The translations under genes and the position numbers were made by a program. A stretch of 13,389 nt of DNA from contig JBCDAS010000089.1 of assembly GCA_039185235.1 (NCBI GenBank), forward strand, positions 1-13,389, given 5' to 3'. Source of the stretch: Thermohalobaculum sp039185235 (GTDB lineage Bacteria > Pseudomonadota > Alphaproteobacteria > Rhodobacterales > Rhodobacteraceae). Position 1 is the stretch's first letter, and each line of letters opens with the position of its first letter. The notes below the pieces were generated by a model. It worked only from the letters and a program-made list of their open reading frames with translations, had not been told where the DNA came from and did no database searches. Shown here one piece after another: positions 1 through 7,576 of this stretch.

Positions 1-522
<522 letters not shown>

Positions 523-603
523 CCCATACCCAGCCCCAAGCGTACGAAACAACGCTCGGGCTAGCTGAAATACCCATGTTCTTCGTCACGTCACAAAAAA
601 TCT

Positions 604-747
604 TGGTTCTTTGATCGGTTTGGTGGTCATAGCGTGTGGGAACCACACGACCCCATTCCGAACTCGACCGTGAAACCGCACCGCGCCCAGGGTACTGCCG
701 TCCTAACGGTGGGAGAGCAGGTCGCCGCCAAACCTATCAAAGAACCA
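604..747 (+). other. 5S rRNA processing stem (flanking inverted repeat)
   Basis: Bases 604-615 (TGGTTCTTTGAT) are perfectly complementary to 736-747 (ATCAAAGAACCA). This lengthens the terminal helix of 5S by 12 base pairs beyond the mature ends. Such long flanking stems are known substrates for rRNA maturation by RNases of the RNase III/E type, and that role is inferred here. It lies in the rRNA precursor between 23S and tRNA-fMet. Confidence 0.7.
619..734 (+). rRNA. rrf: 5S ribosomal RNA
   Basis: The sequence has the usual 5S landmarks: the TTTGGTGGTCATAGC start, the CCCATTCCGAACTCG loop, the GGTACTGCCGTC segment and the GGGAGAGCAGGTCGCCGCCAAACC end. The two ends pair with each other (TTTGGTGG with CCGCCAAA, one G-U). 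The length is about 116 bases. It follows 23S in the same transcript. The ends may be off by one or two bases. Confidence 0.96.
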
Positions 748-771
748 TAAACGATTCACTTCACAACACAC

Positions 772-826
<55 letters not shown>

Positions 827-848
<22 letters not shown>

Positions 849-2503
849 GCTATTCCTACAACCGGCAGGCGCCCCCTCTCAGGAAGACGATAGGTCAACC
901 CCGTCAAGGACTTGGCCGCGTCGAGATCCACGCCCACGTCCCGTTCGGCCTTGCCCTTTGCGGCAATCGCCAGGATGCCTGCAAGGTCTCCTTCCAGATC
1001 AACCACAAGCCGTGTGCCTGTCGCATCTGGCGTCAGCACGATCCGGTCGACCAATTGACGGATCAGCCCCGCCGCCTCGGTGCGGTGCTCTTCTTCGTTC
1101 AGGGTCTCGATCAGGCGCTGCACTTCGCGCGCATACATATCCGCCATGGCCGGGTGCAGGATGGGTACGGGGTCCTCGACGTCGCCCAGTTCGCGCTTGA
1201 GCACATCCATGCGCGCCGCGATACGCTCGGCCTCCTCGCGGATCATCTCCGCGGGCATGCCGTCCTTGATCGCCTGCACCATGCGGACGCGCTCGCGCTC
1301 CAGCTTGGCCAGTTCCTTGCGCCGGTCCGCTTCCGCGTCAAGACGTCCGCGGCGCAAGCGATTGAGATGGGCGGTGTATTCCTTGCAGAAGACCGCGCAG
1401 AGCTCGGGGTCCATCAACTGGTCCTGCAATGCTCCCAGGATATCCTCTTCCAGATAGTTCCGGGAAATGGTCAACCGGTTCGAGCAGGTGCCCTTGTTGC
1501 GCGCGGTGGAGCAACCGATCTGGACGGCGCCCAGCATCGAGCATCCACCGCCGCATTCCCCACATTTGATGAGGTAGGAAAACAGGTTCTTCGGACGCTG
1601 TGCGTTCATGAAACCGGATTTGGCCTGTTTGTTGATTGCACCCTGCTTGGCCTTTACCGCGTCCCAAACCTCTTGATCGACAATGCGCAGGTCCGGCACC
1701 TCCTGGATCACCCAGTCCTCTTCCGGGTTCATCCGCGAGATACGTTTGCCGGTATCCGGGTCCTTCACATAGGTGAGCCGGTTCCAGATCATCCGCCCGA
1801 TATAGAGCTCGTTGTTCAAAATCCCCGTGCCGCGTTCGCGGTTGCCGTAAATCGTGCTCGGCCCCCAGGCGCGGCCTGTCGGACCGGGGATGCCCTCTTT
1901 GTTCAAGGCAAAGGCGATCTTCTTTGGGGAAATGCCCGCCAGATAATCCCGGAAAACCCGTTGGATCACCGCCGATTGCGCGGAGTTGATTGTCCGTTGC
2001 CCCTTGTCGTCCTCGCTCTTGACCACGTCATAGCCATAGGCGTTGCCGCCACCGGAGCGGCCCGCTTCGACACGCCCGCGCAAACCACGCCGGGTCTTGT
2101 CGGCCAGATCCTTCAGGAAGAGCGCGTTCATCGTGCCCTTGAGCCCGATATGCAGCTCAGAAATCTCGCCCTCGGACAGGGTCACGATCTTGATGCCCGC
2201 GAAACTCAGCCGTTTGTAGATCGCCGCGATATCCTCCTGATCGCGCGACAGCCGGTCCAGCGCTTCGGCAAAGAGCAGGTCGAACTTGCCCGCCATCGCG
2301 TCCTGAAGCATCGCCTGGACGCCGGGGCGAAGAAGTGTCGAGGCCCCCGAGATGCCGTGATCCGCGTAAGATTCGGTCACCGTCGCCCCCGCCCCTTCGG
2401 CGCGCAGCTTGCAGAGCCGCACCTGATCCTCGATCGAGGCATCCGATTGCAGATCGCTCGAATAGCGGGCGTAGATGGCAGTGCGGGGCGCAGTGACGTT
2501 CAT
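827..2503 (-). CDS. Large serine recombinase / site-specific integrase
   Basis: This 558-residue protein would cut and rejoin DNA through a serine-DNA intermediate to integrate or excise the element. The N-terminal resolvase domain (about 1-150) has the YARYSS motif with likely nucleophile Ser15, arginine 13, and the ALDRLSRD motif around residues 81-88. A recombinase domain follows (about 160-270), then a Cys-rich zinc-ribbon region near 313-345 (CGECGG ... C ... TCSNR). A charged, probably coiled-coil stretch follows at roughly 370-440. This order matches the PF00239 - PF07508 - PF13408 layout, and the length is normal for large serine recombinases. The ATG has a good AGGGAG site seven bases upstream and overlaps the stop of the preceding small gene (ATGA). 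The C-terminal residues are encoded by the antisense of the tRNA-fMet 3' end, which is unusual. rrn transcription would run into it head-on. Confidence 0.93.
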
Positions 2504-2700
2504 GGACGGTCTCCCTGTTCTTTTTCTCTCGGCGGATCGGTGGCCTTGGCCTGCAGCGCCTTCCAGGTTCGCTCGGCGGCGCGCCGGGCCAGAAAACGCA
2601 CGATCCCGGTCAGATCACCGCCAGTCGATTGCCCGTGGCGCGTCAGGACCGTTGCCGCAGCTGTCTTTGTCGTCTCTTTCGAGTCTATACGTCTCGTCAT
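2500..2700 (-). CDS. Small basic protein coupled to the recombinase gene (function unknown)
   Basis: A 66-residue, Arg/Lys-rich soluble protein beginning MTRRIDSKETTK. It has no recognised domain. The stop overlaps the recombinase start by four bases (ATGA), so the two are very likely translationally coupled. I chose the ATG at 2700 because a GAGGT ribosome site lies about eight bases upstream. A GTG at 2727 would add nine residues but lacks such a site. The position just ahead of an integrase, its size and its charge would fit a directionality factor, DNA-binding accessory protein or repressor, but nothing in the sequence proves any of these. Confidence 0.6.
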   Translation of the reverse strand: MTRRIDSKETTKTAAATVLTRHGQSTGGDLTGIVRFLARRAAERTWKALQAKATDPPREKEQGDRP

Positions 2701-2735
2701 ACTCAATACCTCAAAAAAAGAGACCACCCGCTGGG

Positions 2736-2744
2736 TTATCCACA
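2736..2744 (+). other. Perfect DnaA-box 9-mer
   Basis: TTATCCACA is an exact match to the consensus DnaA box. It lies in the leader between the putative promoter and the 66-codon gene ahead of the recombinase. Binding is not shown by sequence alone. Confidence 0.35.
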
Positions 2745-2768
2745 GGTGGCCGATTGTTTGTCAGACAG

Positions 2769-2796
2769 CATATAGGAAAGTATTCCCAATGTAAAG
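2769..2796 (-). promoter_or_regulatory. Possible promoter for the recombinase pair
   Basis: On the minus strand, TTTACA (complement of 2790-2795) and TATATG (complement of 2769-2774) are 15 bases apart. Shifting the first box by one base to CTTTAC gives 16. They sit in the only AT-rich stretch of this region, 70-95 bases upstream of the ATG at 2700. The spacing is somewhat short, so this is a tentative call. A GGAA-TACT-TTCC inverted repeat lies between the two boxes and could be an operator. Confidence 0.35.
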
Positions 2797-2819
2797 AACA
2801 AATATAGAACATCACAAAG

Positions 2820-2834
2820 GCGTATGCAATACGC
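2820..2834. repeat. Inverted repeat GCGTAT-GCA-ATACGC
   Basis: A perfect 6-base inverted repeat with a 3-base centre lies between the stop of the 199-residue gene and the possible recombinase promoter. Its symmetry and position upstream of the -35 box suggest a protein-binding site rather than a terminator, as no T-run follows. No binding protein can be named. Confidence 0.35.
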
Positions 2835-2873
2835 ATCGATACGGCTTCATACTTGTTCTTCACTGTCATCGGC

Positions 2874-3473
2874 TCAAACCCTGCGCTGGGTGAGGCTTTG
2901 GGACTGAAGTCGATCAGCCTTACGCTGGGCGATCTCGGCCTCGCGGACGGGCTTGTGATAGGTGTCCTCGATCTGCTTTCCATGCTCGTAGAGATCGCGG
3001 TTGTGGGCCTGGCTATATGCGTCCTTCATAAGCGTCTTTGCGCCCGACTGGGTGATCTGAAGCTCAGTGGCGAGCGTCACCGCGGCCCGGTCATAGGCCT
3101 GATAGAAAGGCTGCGTCGGCGGTGCCTGGATCAGCTCGCCGATGGTCTCGGCACAGGCCAGCGCACGCGCGTGCGCCGCCTCCGGCAGGCGCTCTTCGTT
3201 TGCCTGCAATCCCTCGCGGGTCTGGTTCATGCTCTGGCCCTGGACCGCGGTGTAGGTATCGCGGAGAACCTTCTCGGCGCGCATGGCGTCGAAGCGCTCA
3301 TTGCGCGCGAAGGCATGGGCGTAGTCCGTCAGCTTCTCGATGAAAGTGCCGGACCGGTGGATCTCGACATGCAGGATGTCGGCGATCGCGACCGCCTCCC
3401 TCAGCTGGCTGTCTGTCATTGTCTTGCCGGAGAAACTCTCGCGGGCGGCGGTGAGTTTGTCGTCTGGGGTCAT
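2874..3473 (-). CDS. Conserved-looking soluble protein of unknown function (199 aa)
   Basis: I do not recognise this family. The product is polar, probably mostly alpha-helical, without a signal peptide or membrane segment. The C-terminal 30 residues are rich in Arg, Gln and Lys (ending SLTQRRV), which could contact nucleic acid, but this is only a composition-based guess. The chosen start (MTPDDKL, ATG at 3473) has an AGAGGAG ribosome site about eight bases upstream. An ATG two codons earlier (3479) lies too close to that site. It starts 22 bases after the stop of the 149-residue gene and is probably co-transcribed with it. Being next to recombinase and transfer-type genes suggests an element-maintenance role, which is unproven. 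Confidence 0.7.
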   Translation of the reverse strand: MTPDDKLTAARESFSGKTMTDSQLREAVAIADILHVEIHRSGTFIEKLTDYAHAFARNERFDAMRAEKVLRDTYTAVQGQSMNQTREGLQANEERLPEAAHARALACAETIGELIQAPPTQPFYQAYDRAAVTLATELQITQSGAKTLMKDAYSQAHNRDLYEHGKQIEDTYHKPVREAEIAQRKADRLQSQSLTQRRV

Positions 3474-3495
3474 GATCATCTCCTCTGGTTGGTCT

Positions 3496-3945
3496 TCACG
3501 CCCGGCTCGGGCCGGGACGCGTGCGTTCAAAGGCTTGCCTCGGCTGTGGCGCATCTCGCGCGCGGATCGCCGCGGTCAGGCTGCGGTATTGGTCCAGCTC
3601 GTCGGCCTTGATGGCGGCAATGCGCTGGTCATGGTCCTGGCGCACGCGGGCATCAGCCTTGCGGTGCAGCGCGTCCTTGTCGGATTGACGCTCTGCGCCG
3701 GGTGGCAGCGGCTGATCAAGCCGCGCCCCGTGCTCCTCGCGCAGGATGATCTCCTTGGCCTCGGCCAAGCGCGCCGGGTAATCGTGCGCATGAGCCGCGC
3801 GTTCCGCCGCGATCCGGGCATCAGCCTCCTGAACGATGGCCTTGTAGCGATCCCAATCCTCTGAGGTCTTCAGGTTGCGTGCCAGTGATTGCCGCGTGGC
3901 TTCCAGGAAGGTCTCGCGCACCGCGTCTGTTGTGGATAACCCCAT
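3496..3945 (-). CDS. Charged helical protein of unknown function (149 aa)
   Basis: No family is recognised. The protein begins MGLSTTDAV, is very rich in Ala, Arg, Glu and Asp and is predicted helical. The stretch from about residue 65 to 130 (AEAKEIILREEHG ... DQYRSLTAAIRARD) could form a coiled coil. There is no signal peptide or membrane segment. The start at 3945 is supported by GAGGT eight bases upstream. A longer reading back to 4266 would run antisense through the opposite gene and lacks this support. A perfect DnaA-box sequence is embedded in codons 3-6. It is divergent from the gene at 4000 and is the first gene of a pair with the 199-residue gene. Confidence 0.7.
   Translation of the reverse strand: MGLSTTDAVRETFLEATRQSLARNLKTSEDWDRYKAIVQEADARIAAERAAHAHDYPARLAEAKEIILREEHGARLDQPLPPGAERQSDKDALHRKADARVRQDHDQRIAAIKADELDQYRSLTAAIRARDAPQPRQAFERTRPGPSRA
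3931..3939 (-). other. Second perfect DnaA-box 9-mer
   Basis: TGTGGATAA on the plus strand is the exact complement of TTATCCACA. It lies inside the first codons of the 149-residue gene, 54 bases from the divergent start at 4000. It may be chance within a coding sequence. Confidence 0.3.
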
Positions 3946-3977
3946 GATTATGCACCTCAAAATTTGCTGGGTGGCCC

Positions 3978-3995
3978 CCAGTTTTGTTAAACTGG
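3978..3995. repeat. Hairpin / operator-like inverted repeat before the 89-residue gene
   Basis: CCAGTTT-TGTT-AAACTGG is a perfect 7-base inverted repeat with a 4-base loop. It ends five bases before the ATG at 4000, where a ribosome site would normally lie, and sits between two divergent genes. It could be an operator for both genes or an RNA hairpin limiting translation of the plus-strand gene. No T-run follows, so it is not a typical terminator. Confidence 0.5.
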
Positions 3996-3999
3996 TGCC

Positions 4000-4269
4000 A
4001 TGATTGTTTTTGAAGACATTGACGATGTGCGGGACTGGCTCGACCCGCTGGACTACACCGCCTTCTGGGCGGCCGTCGTCCCGTGGGCGATCTTGCCCGA
4101 AGGTGACCGCGAACATTGTGATCAAATCATTGCGGACGGCACCGCGCCCCAGGAAACCGTTCTCTTCTGCCTGAAGGCCATGGCCCGCGCGGAGTTGACC
4201 GAGCGCTTCGGTCTCGATCATCGGATCTATGAACCGGTGGACAGGCAATATCTGATGCGCACGCATTAG
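4000..4269 (+). CDS. Small acidic protein of unknown function (89 aa)
   Basis: I do not recognise this protein. It is acidic and Trp-rich (MIVFEDIDDVRDWLDPLDY ...), soluble, with no signal peptide. Codon third positions are strongly G/C in this frame, which supports real coding on this strand. It is the only plus-strand gene within the minus-strand element. Its stop TAG at 4267-4269 overlaps the stop of the convergent 80-residue gene. No good ribosome-binding sequence precedes the ATG, where a perfect inverted repeat is found, so translation may be controlled there or initiation may be nearly leaderless. Small acidic proteins in mobile elements can be DNA mimics or antitoxins; that remains speculation. 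Confidence 0.65.
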   Translation: MIVFEDIDDVRDWLDPLDYTAFWAAVVPWAILPEGDREHCDQIIADGTAPQETVLFCLKAMARAELTERFGLDHRIYEPVDRQYLMRTH

Positions 4270-4508
4270 ACCGCTTCCTTCAGGAAGCGGATCCGCGGAC
4301 AGCTGCCGCGCTCCGCAGGGATCGTTATCGCGCCCAGGTATCCGTAGTAGGTGCAGTCGATGTAGTGGCGCTCGGCGCGTGGGTTAAAGCGGTCCCCGTT
4401 GTCGTAGAACCGCCAGGTCAGGGCGATATGGGGCGTGCCCCAAAGTGCGATGACGAGCCAGATCCCGAGCGGAACCAGCACCCAGAGAAAGAGCGTGGCG
4501 TATCTCAT
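4266..4508 (-). CDS. Small membrane-anchored protein downstream of the coupling ATPase (80 aa)
   Basis: The N-terminus (about residues 3-24) is a strong hydrophobic helix, either an uncleaved anchor or a signal peptide. A polar domain with two cysteines follows (HYIDCTYYGYLG and GSCPRIRFLK), which could form a disulfide if it faces the periplasm. The start ATG overlaps the stop of the coupling-ATPase gene by four bases, so it is the last member of that operon and likely works with it. A GGGGGTGG purine stretch lies about five bases upstream of the ATG. I know no named family for it. Convergent stop codons with the plus-strand gene leave no room for a terminator between them. Confidence 0.7.
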   Translation of the reverse strand: MRYATLFLWVLVPLGIWLVIALWGTPHIALTWRFYDNGDRFNPRAERHYIDCTYYGYLGAITIPAERGSCPRIRFLKEAV

Positions 4509-5944
4509 GAGAACCACCCCCGCCTTGCGCAGTTTGGAAGCGCCAGGTGGATCTTGGGGTTCGGCGGAAGAACGCCACCCTCCAGCGGGTTGGGTGCAAG
4601 CCAGTGGCAATAGGGTGCGATCTCGTTCTGGGCATAGGTGCCCGCCATGAAGAACCCGACACCCTTGATGTGCAGCAACTGGCGCGTCGGTGGCATGGAC
4701 ATCAACTCAGCCGGTGTCAGCAGACGTTGTCTGGAAAGGCTCAAGTTTTCCTGGGACTTCAGCCCGGCGGTCTCGCCGCTCAACCCAGAGGAGACGGCAA
4801 ATTCTTCGCCAATCGCCTTGGAGACCCTCTCAGCTTCTTCAAAAGAAGAGAAGCCCAGGTATTGCTTCACCAGCGAGTTGTCTTCGATGGTTGCCGTTTC
4901 TTCGCGGCCAAATTTACGTAGAAATTCTGAACGTGACTGACCGATGGCAAATATTTGCCCCCCGAAGGCACGAATCGTGGTCAATCGGTCAACGATCAGT
5001 TCCTTCACGGGTGCGTTGGTAATCTCGTCCCCGATCACCCGGAGCTCGCCTGCGCCCTGGAAGAGCGCGTCGCCGAAACTGTTGAGATGGCTCGCGTAGT
5101 AGGATCCGAGCTTGCTGAGCCTTTCTTGCGGCCCCACCAGAAGGATGACCCTCCCTTCGCGGATCAGGTCGGCATGGGTGGTTGTGGCGTTGCGCCCGGC
5201 CTCATTCAGCCTGGTTTGAGGCCCGTAGATGGTCATGGCTTGTTGCGCGGCCTCGACATGCTGCGGCCAGTGCTCATGACTAACCGGCATGTCGATGATC
5301 GATTGTGCGTAGACCCGCAATTGTCCGCCACCTTCCTCGGCTTCGATCTGGGCCAGAGTGCGGAGCATCTCGGGGTCAGATAGGATGGTGGCGACACCAC
5401 CCGGCGTTGCGGTCTGCGTGTTGCGCTTCAGAAGAACGAGCAACGCAAAGGCGATGAGCTTCCTCGCCCATTCCCGCCAGTATTTGTTCTTGTCGTCGCC
5501 GTCTTTGGGCTCGGGGATCAGAGAGAGTGTGATCGTCTCGATCACATAGACCAGATCTTGCGGGTTGTTCCGATAGGCCTCGACGGCGGACCCAAAGGCG
5601 TTGAGACTCACACGCCATTCCGCCAGGTCGGGCCAAACATCCATATCGTCGATGATCGCGAACGGGATGCCCAGCTTCGCGAGCATGGGGGCGATTTGGA
5701 TGCAGATCTCGCCCGACTTGGAGTCGAGCACCAATGTGCTGGCCAGTCCCGCCGTCGATAGGAGCGAGAGAAGTCTCACCATCGCGCTGCGTGTCGTCTT
5801 GCCGGAGCCCGCAGCGGCAAGGGTCAGGCTATGACCTTTTGGTGCGAAGATCGGTGCGCCGCTTGCCAGCAAATACCCCAGAAGACCTTGGCCTTCCGGG
5901 TCAATGATGCGGCCACCCAACATATTGCCAAAGGGCAGCTTCAC
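4505..5944 (-). CDS. VirD4/TraG-like type IV coupling ATPase without N-terminal membrane domain
   Basis: A 479-residue P-loop ATPase of the VirD4/TraG/TraD type, which in conjugation hands DNA-protein substrates to a type IV secretion channel at the inner membrane. The Walker A motif AAAGSGKTT is at residues 43-51. The Walker B-like motif VIGDE has Asp306-Glu307, and the conserved later motif GGQIFAIGQSRSEF is near 330. The protein is shorter than typical family members (550-700 aa) because the two N-terminal transmembrane helices are missing. A separate small membrane protein encoded directly upstream and overlapping by four bases (GTGA) may replace them. The start is a GTG at 5944, chosen from that overlap and because Walker A follows closely. 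No relaxase or VirB gene is seen in the window, so the transported substrate is unknown. Confidence 0.85.
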   Translation of the reverse strand: MKLPFGNMLGGRIIDPEGQGLLGYLLASGAPIFAPKGHSLTLAAAGSGKTTRSAMVRLLSLLSTAGLASTLVLDSKSGEICIQIAPMLAKLGIPFAIIDDMDVWPDLAEWRVSLNAFGSAVEAYRNNPQDLVYVIETITLSLIPEPKDGDDKNKYWREWARKLIAFALLVLLKRNTQTATPGGVATILSDPEMLRTLAQIEAEEGGGQLRVYAQSIIDMPVSHEHWPQHVEAAQQAMTIYGPQTRLNEAGRNATTTHADLIREGRVILLVGPQERLSKLGSYYASHLNSFGDALFQGAGELRVIGDEITNAPVKELIVDRLTTIRAFGGQIFAIGQSRSEFLRKFGREETATIEDNSLVKQYLGFSSFEEAERVSKAIGEEFAVSSGLSGETAGLKSQENLSLSRQRLLTPAELMSMPPTRQLLHIKGVGFFMAGTYAQNEIAPYCHWLAPNPLEGGVLPPNPKIHLALPNCARRGWFS

Positions 5945-6249
5945 TTGATCAGCCCCCGGCGCTTCAGATCGTCTTCAATCGCCAAACGGTCGGCCTTGGG
6001 CGTCACGCCCTGGCGGCGGTAGCGCGCCCATTTGCGCGCGCCCAGGATCAGACGGATCGTCCCGATCAGGGCGTGGACGGCGCGAATGGCACCGCCGAGG
6101 GCAAACAGAGCCGCGAAGAAGAGGAAGAGCTCTAAGCCCTCGATCTGGCCGCCCTGCCAAAAGAGCCAGCCCCCAGCGAACCCGAAGGCGGCCCTTAGAG
6201 CATTGCCATTGATCTTCCAGATGTTTGTCCAGGCCGATATGTCGGACAT
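5941..6249 (-). CDS. Small inner-membrane protein, possible membrane anchor for the coupling ATPase (102 aa)
   Basis: Two or three hydrophobic helices (about residues 17-33 and 38-70) are followed by a basic cytosolic-looking tail (RKWARYRRQG ... LKRRGLIK). This is the topology of the membrane domain that usually begins VirD4/TraG proteins, and the next gene encodes exactly such an ATPase lacking it. I therefore infer a split coupling protein, but no family match can be claimed. The start overlaps the preceding stop by one base (TGATG) and the stop overlaps the next start (GTGA), so it sits in the middle of a tightly coupled operon. A G-rich GGGGGGTG stretch serves as ribosome site. Confidence 0.75.
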   Translation of the reverse strand: MSDISAWTNIWKINGNALRAAFGFAGGWLFWQGGQIEGLELFLFFAALFALGGAIRAVHALIGTIRLILGARKWARYRRQGVTPKADRLAIEDDLKRRGLIK

Positions 6250-7538
6250 CACGCACCCCCCAGCAGTGCGCGCGCATCGACCATCACCCAAGCACCATTG
6301 GCCGGTGTGCCGGTGCGCATGGTCTTTGCAAAGCCACTGCCACCGTCAGCAGAACTGCCGATGACGTAGCGACGGCCCCAGGTCTCCGCCCCAACCGCGA
6401 TGCGTATCTCGACCTCCGCACCCGGCGCGCCGCGGTAGAGGTTGATCGCGATCAAGGCCGTCGTCAGATCCAAGGGGCCATGCAGCGTGACCGTTTCCCA
6501 ACCCAGTTCCAGGGCTTCGGACGAGGTGAAGTCCTTGTGCAGCGTGCCGGCGGGCGTTTCCGGTGTCCGGTATGAGATGGCATCCGTCCCTCTCAGTTGG
6601 ATTGCCAAGTCGAAATCACAATCGCAGGTCCAGCGGATGGCGATCTCGACATCGCGCGCCTGGGTGAGCTCAACCCGGCTGGGCACGCGTTCGCTCAGTG
6701 CACGCTCATAGATCGACTCCATCACCTCCGTGGTCACTTCGCCAATCGGGAAGGTGACCATGGTCGGTTGATCATCAGGCTTGAACGCTGCCGCGGTGAC
6801 AGGGCGGGAAATCCCGGCCCGCCCATTGCGCAGAGCCGTTGCAGGGTCCGTCGCGAAGGTCACAAGCTTGCCGCCGCGCTTGGACACCGAATGCGTCAGG
6901 AAAAGCTGGATGTGATAGGCGTGGACGTCTGACTGGCTCCATCCCAAACCATTCGCGCCCCAATGCACAGTATAGTGTGTGAGCAGCTGCTCCTCGCCTC
7001 TAGCGCCATAGACATTGACCGCGCGCGATGCTGCGATCGAGGCATCATCCGGCACGGCCCCGTCCTTCATGGACAGGTGCGGCGAGCGCGGATCATGGGT
7101 CAGCGGCGAGACATTGTAGAGGATCAGGTCACGCGCCCGATCCGCCGGGTAGTTCGCTCCGACATTGCGCAGGAAACCGGGCAAGTCGATCTGACCAGCA
7201 AAGTTCTCGCCGGTAGGTACGATCGCGGCCTCGGCGAAGCGCTTGAGCCCGGCGAAGAACTCGGGGGCGTTGCGCATGCGCCGCTGTAGGCTCTCGGACT
7301 TCTTCGGATCTGTCGAGATGGTGATCTCGGCGATCTGGCTTTGGTCGTAAGCATTCACCACCCAGCCGGTCTCACCGGGCTCCAGCACAGCCAGCAGATG
7401 GTTCGCGATCGCCTTGACCTCGGCCAGCTTCGCCTCGGGCGTGCCAAAGGGCGAGACACCGATCAGGGTCTCTTTCCCAATTGCAGGATCGGTGATTGCT
7501 GCGGCAACAGCCAGTGCTGCCAGAGTTCTCTTCCACAT
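6249..7538 (-). CDS. Exported two-domain protein, possibly VWA-like plus beta-sandwich (429 aa)
   Basis: The N-terminus MWKRTLAALAVAAAI is a clear signal peptide with cleavage probably near residue 20, so the protein acts in the periplasm or outside. The first ~270 residues alternate predicted strands and helices in a von Willebrand A-like order, but I see no convincing metal-site motif, so this is a weak call. The last ~140 residues look like a beta-sandwich (CDCDFDLAIQL, ISYRTPETPAGTL, GWETVTLHGPLDL, INLYRG), reminiscent of DUF2135-type domains. The start at 7538 has AAGGAG nine bases upstream and gives the signal peptide; a start at 7577-7580 would overlap the gene before it. It lies between a membrane protein and the coupling-ATPase module, which suggests a surface or envelope part of the same apparatus. 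Confidence 0.7.
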   Translation of the reverse strand: MWKRTLAALAVAAAITDPAIGKETLIGVSPFGTPEAKLAEVKAIANHLLAVLEPGETGWVVNAYDQSQIAEITISTDPKKSESLQRRMRNAPEFFAGLKRFAEAAIVPTGENFAGQIDLPGFLRNVGANYPADRARDLILYNVSPLTHDPRSPHLSMKDGAVPDDASIAASRAVNVYGARGEEQLLTHYTVHWGANGLGWSQSDVHAYHIQLFLTHSVSKRGGKLVTFATDPATALRNGRAGISRPVTAAAFKPDDQPTMVTFPIGEVTTEVMESIYERALSERVPSRVELTQARDVEIAIRWTCDCDFDLAIQLRGTDAISYRTPETPAGTLHKDFTSSEALELGWETVTLHGPLDLTTALIAINLYRGAPGAEVEIRIAVGAETWGRRYVIGSSADGGSGFAKTMRTGTPANGAWVMVDARALLGGA

Positions 7539-7576
7539 GGTCTTGATCTCCTTGTCGGGCTGGGCGGCGCGGGCCA

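Noticed and set aside
1055..2794. A 579-codon open frame on the plus strand opposite the recombinase
   Set aside because: It is the antisense shadow of a GC-rich recombinase gene with clear domains, and its product has no recognisable motif.
3946..4266. N-terminal extension of the 149-residue gene to 4266
   Set aside because: It is antisense to the plus-strand gene at 4000, whose codon use looks real, and a good ribosome site supports the start at 3945.
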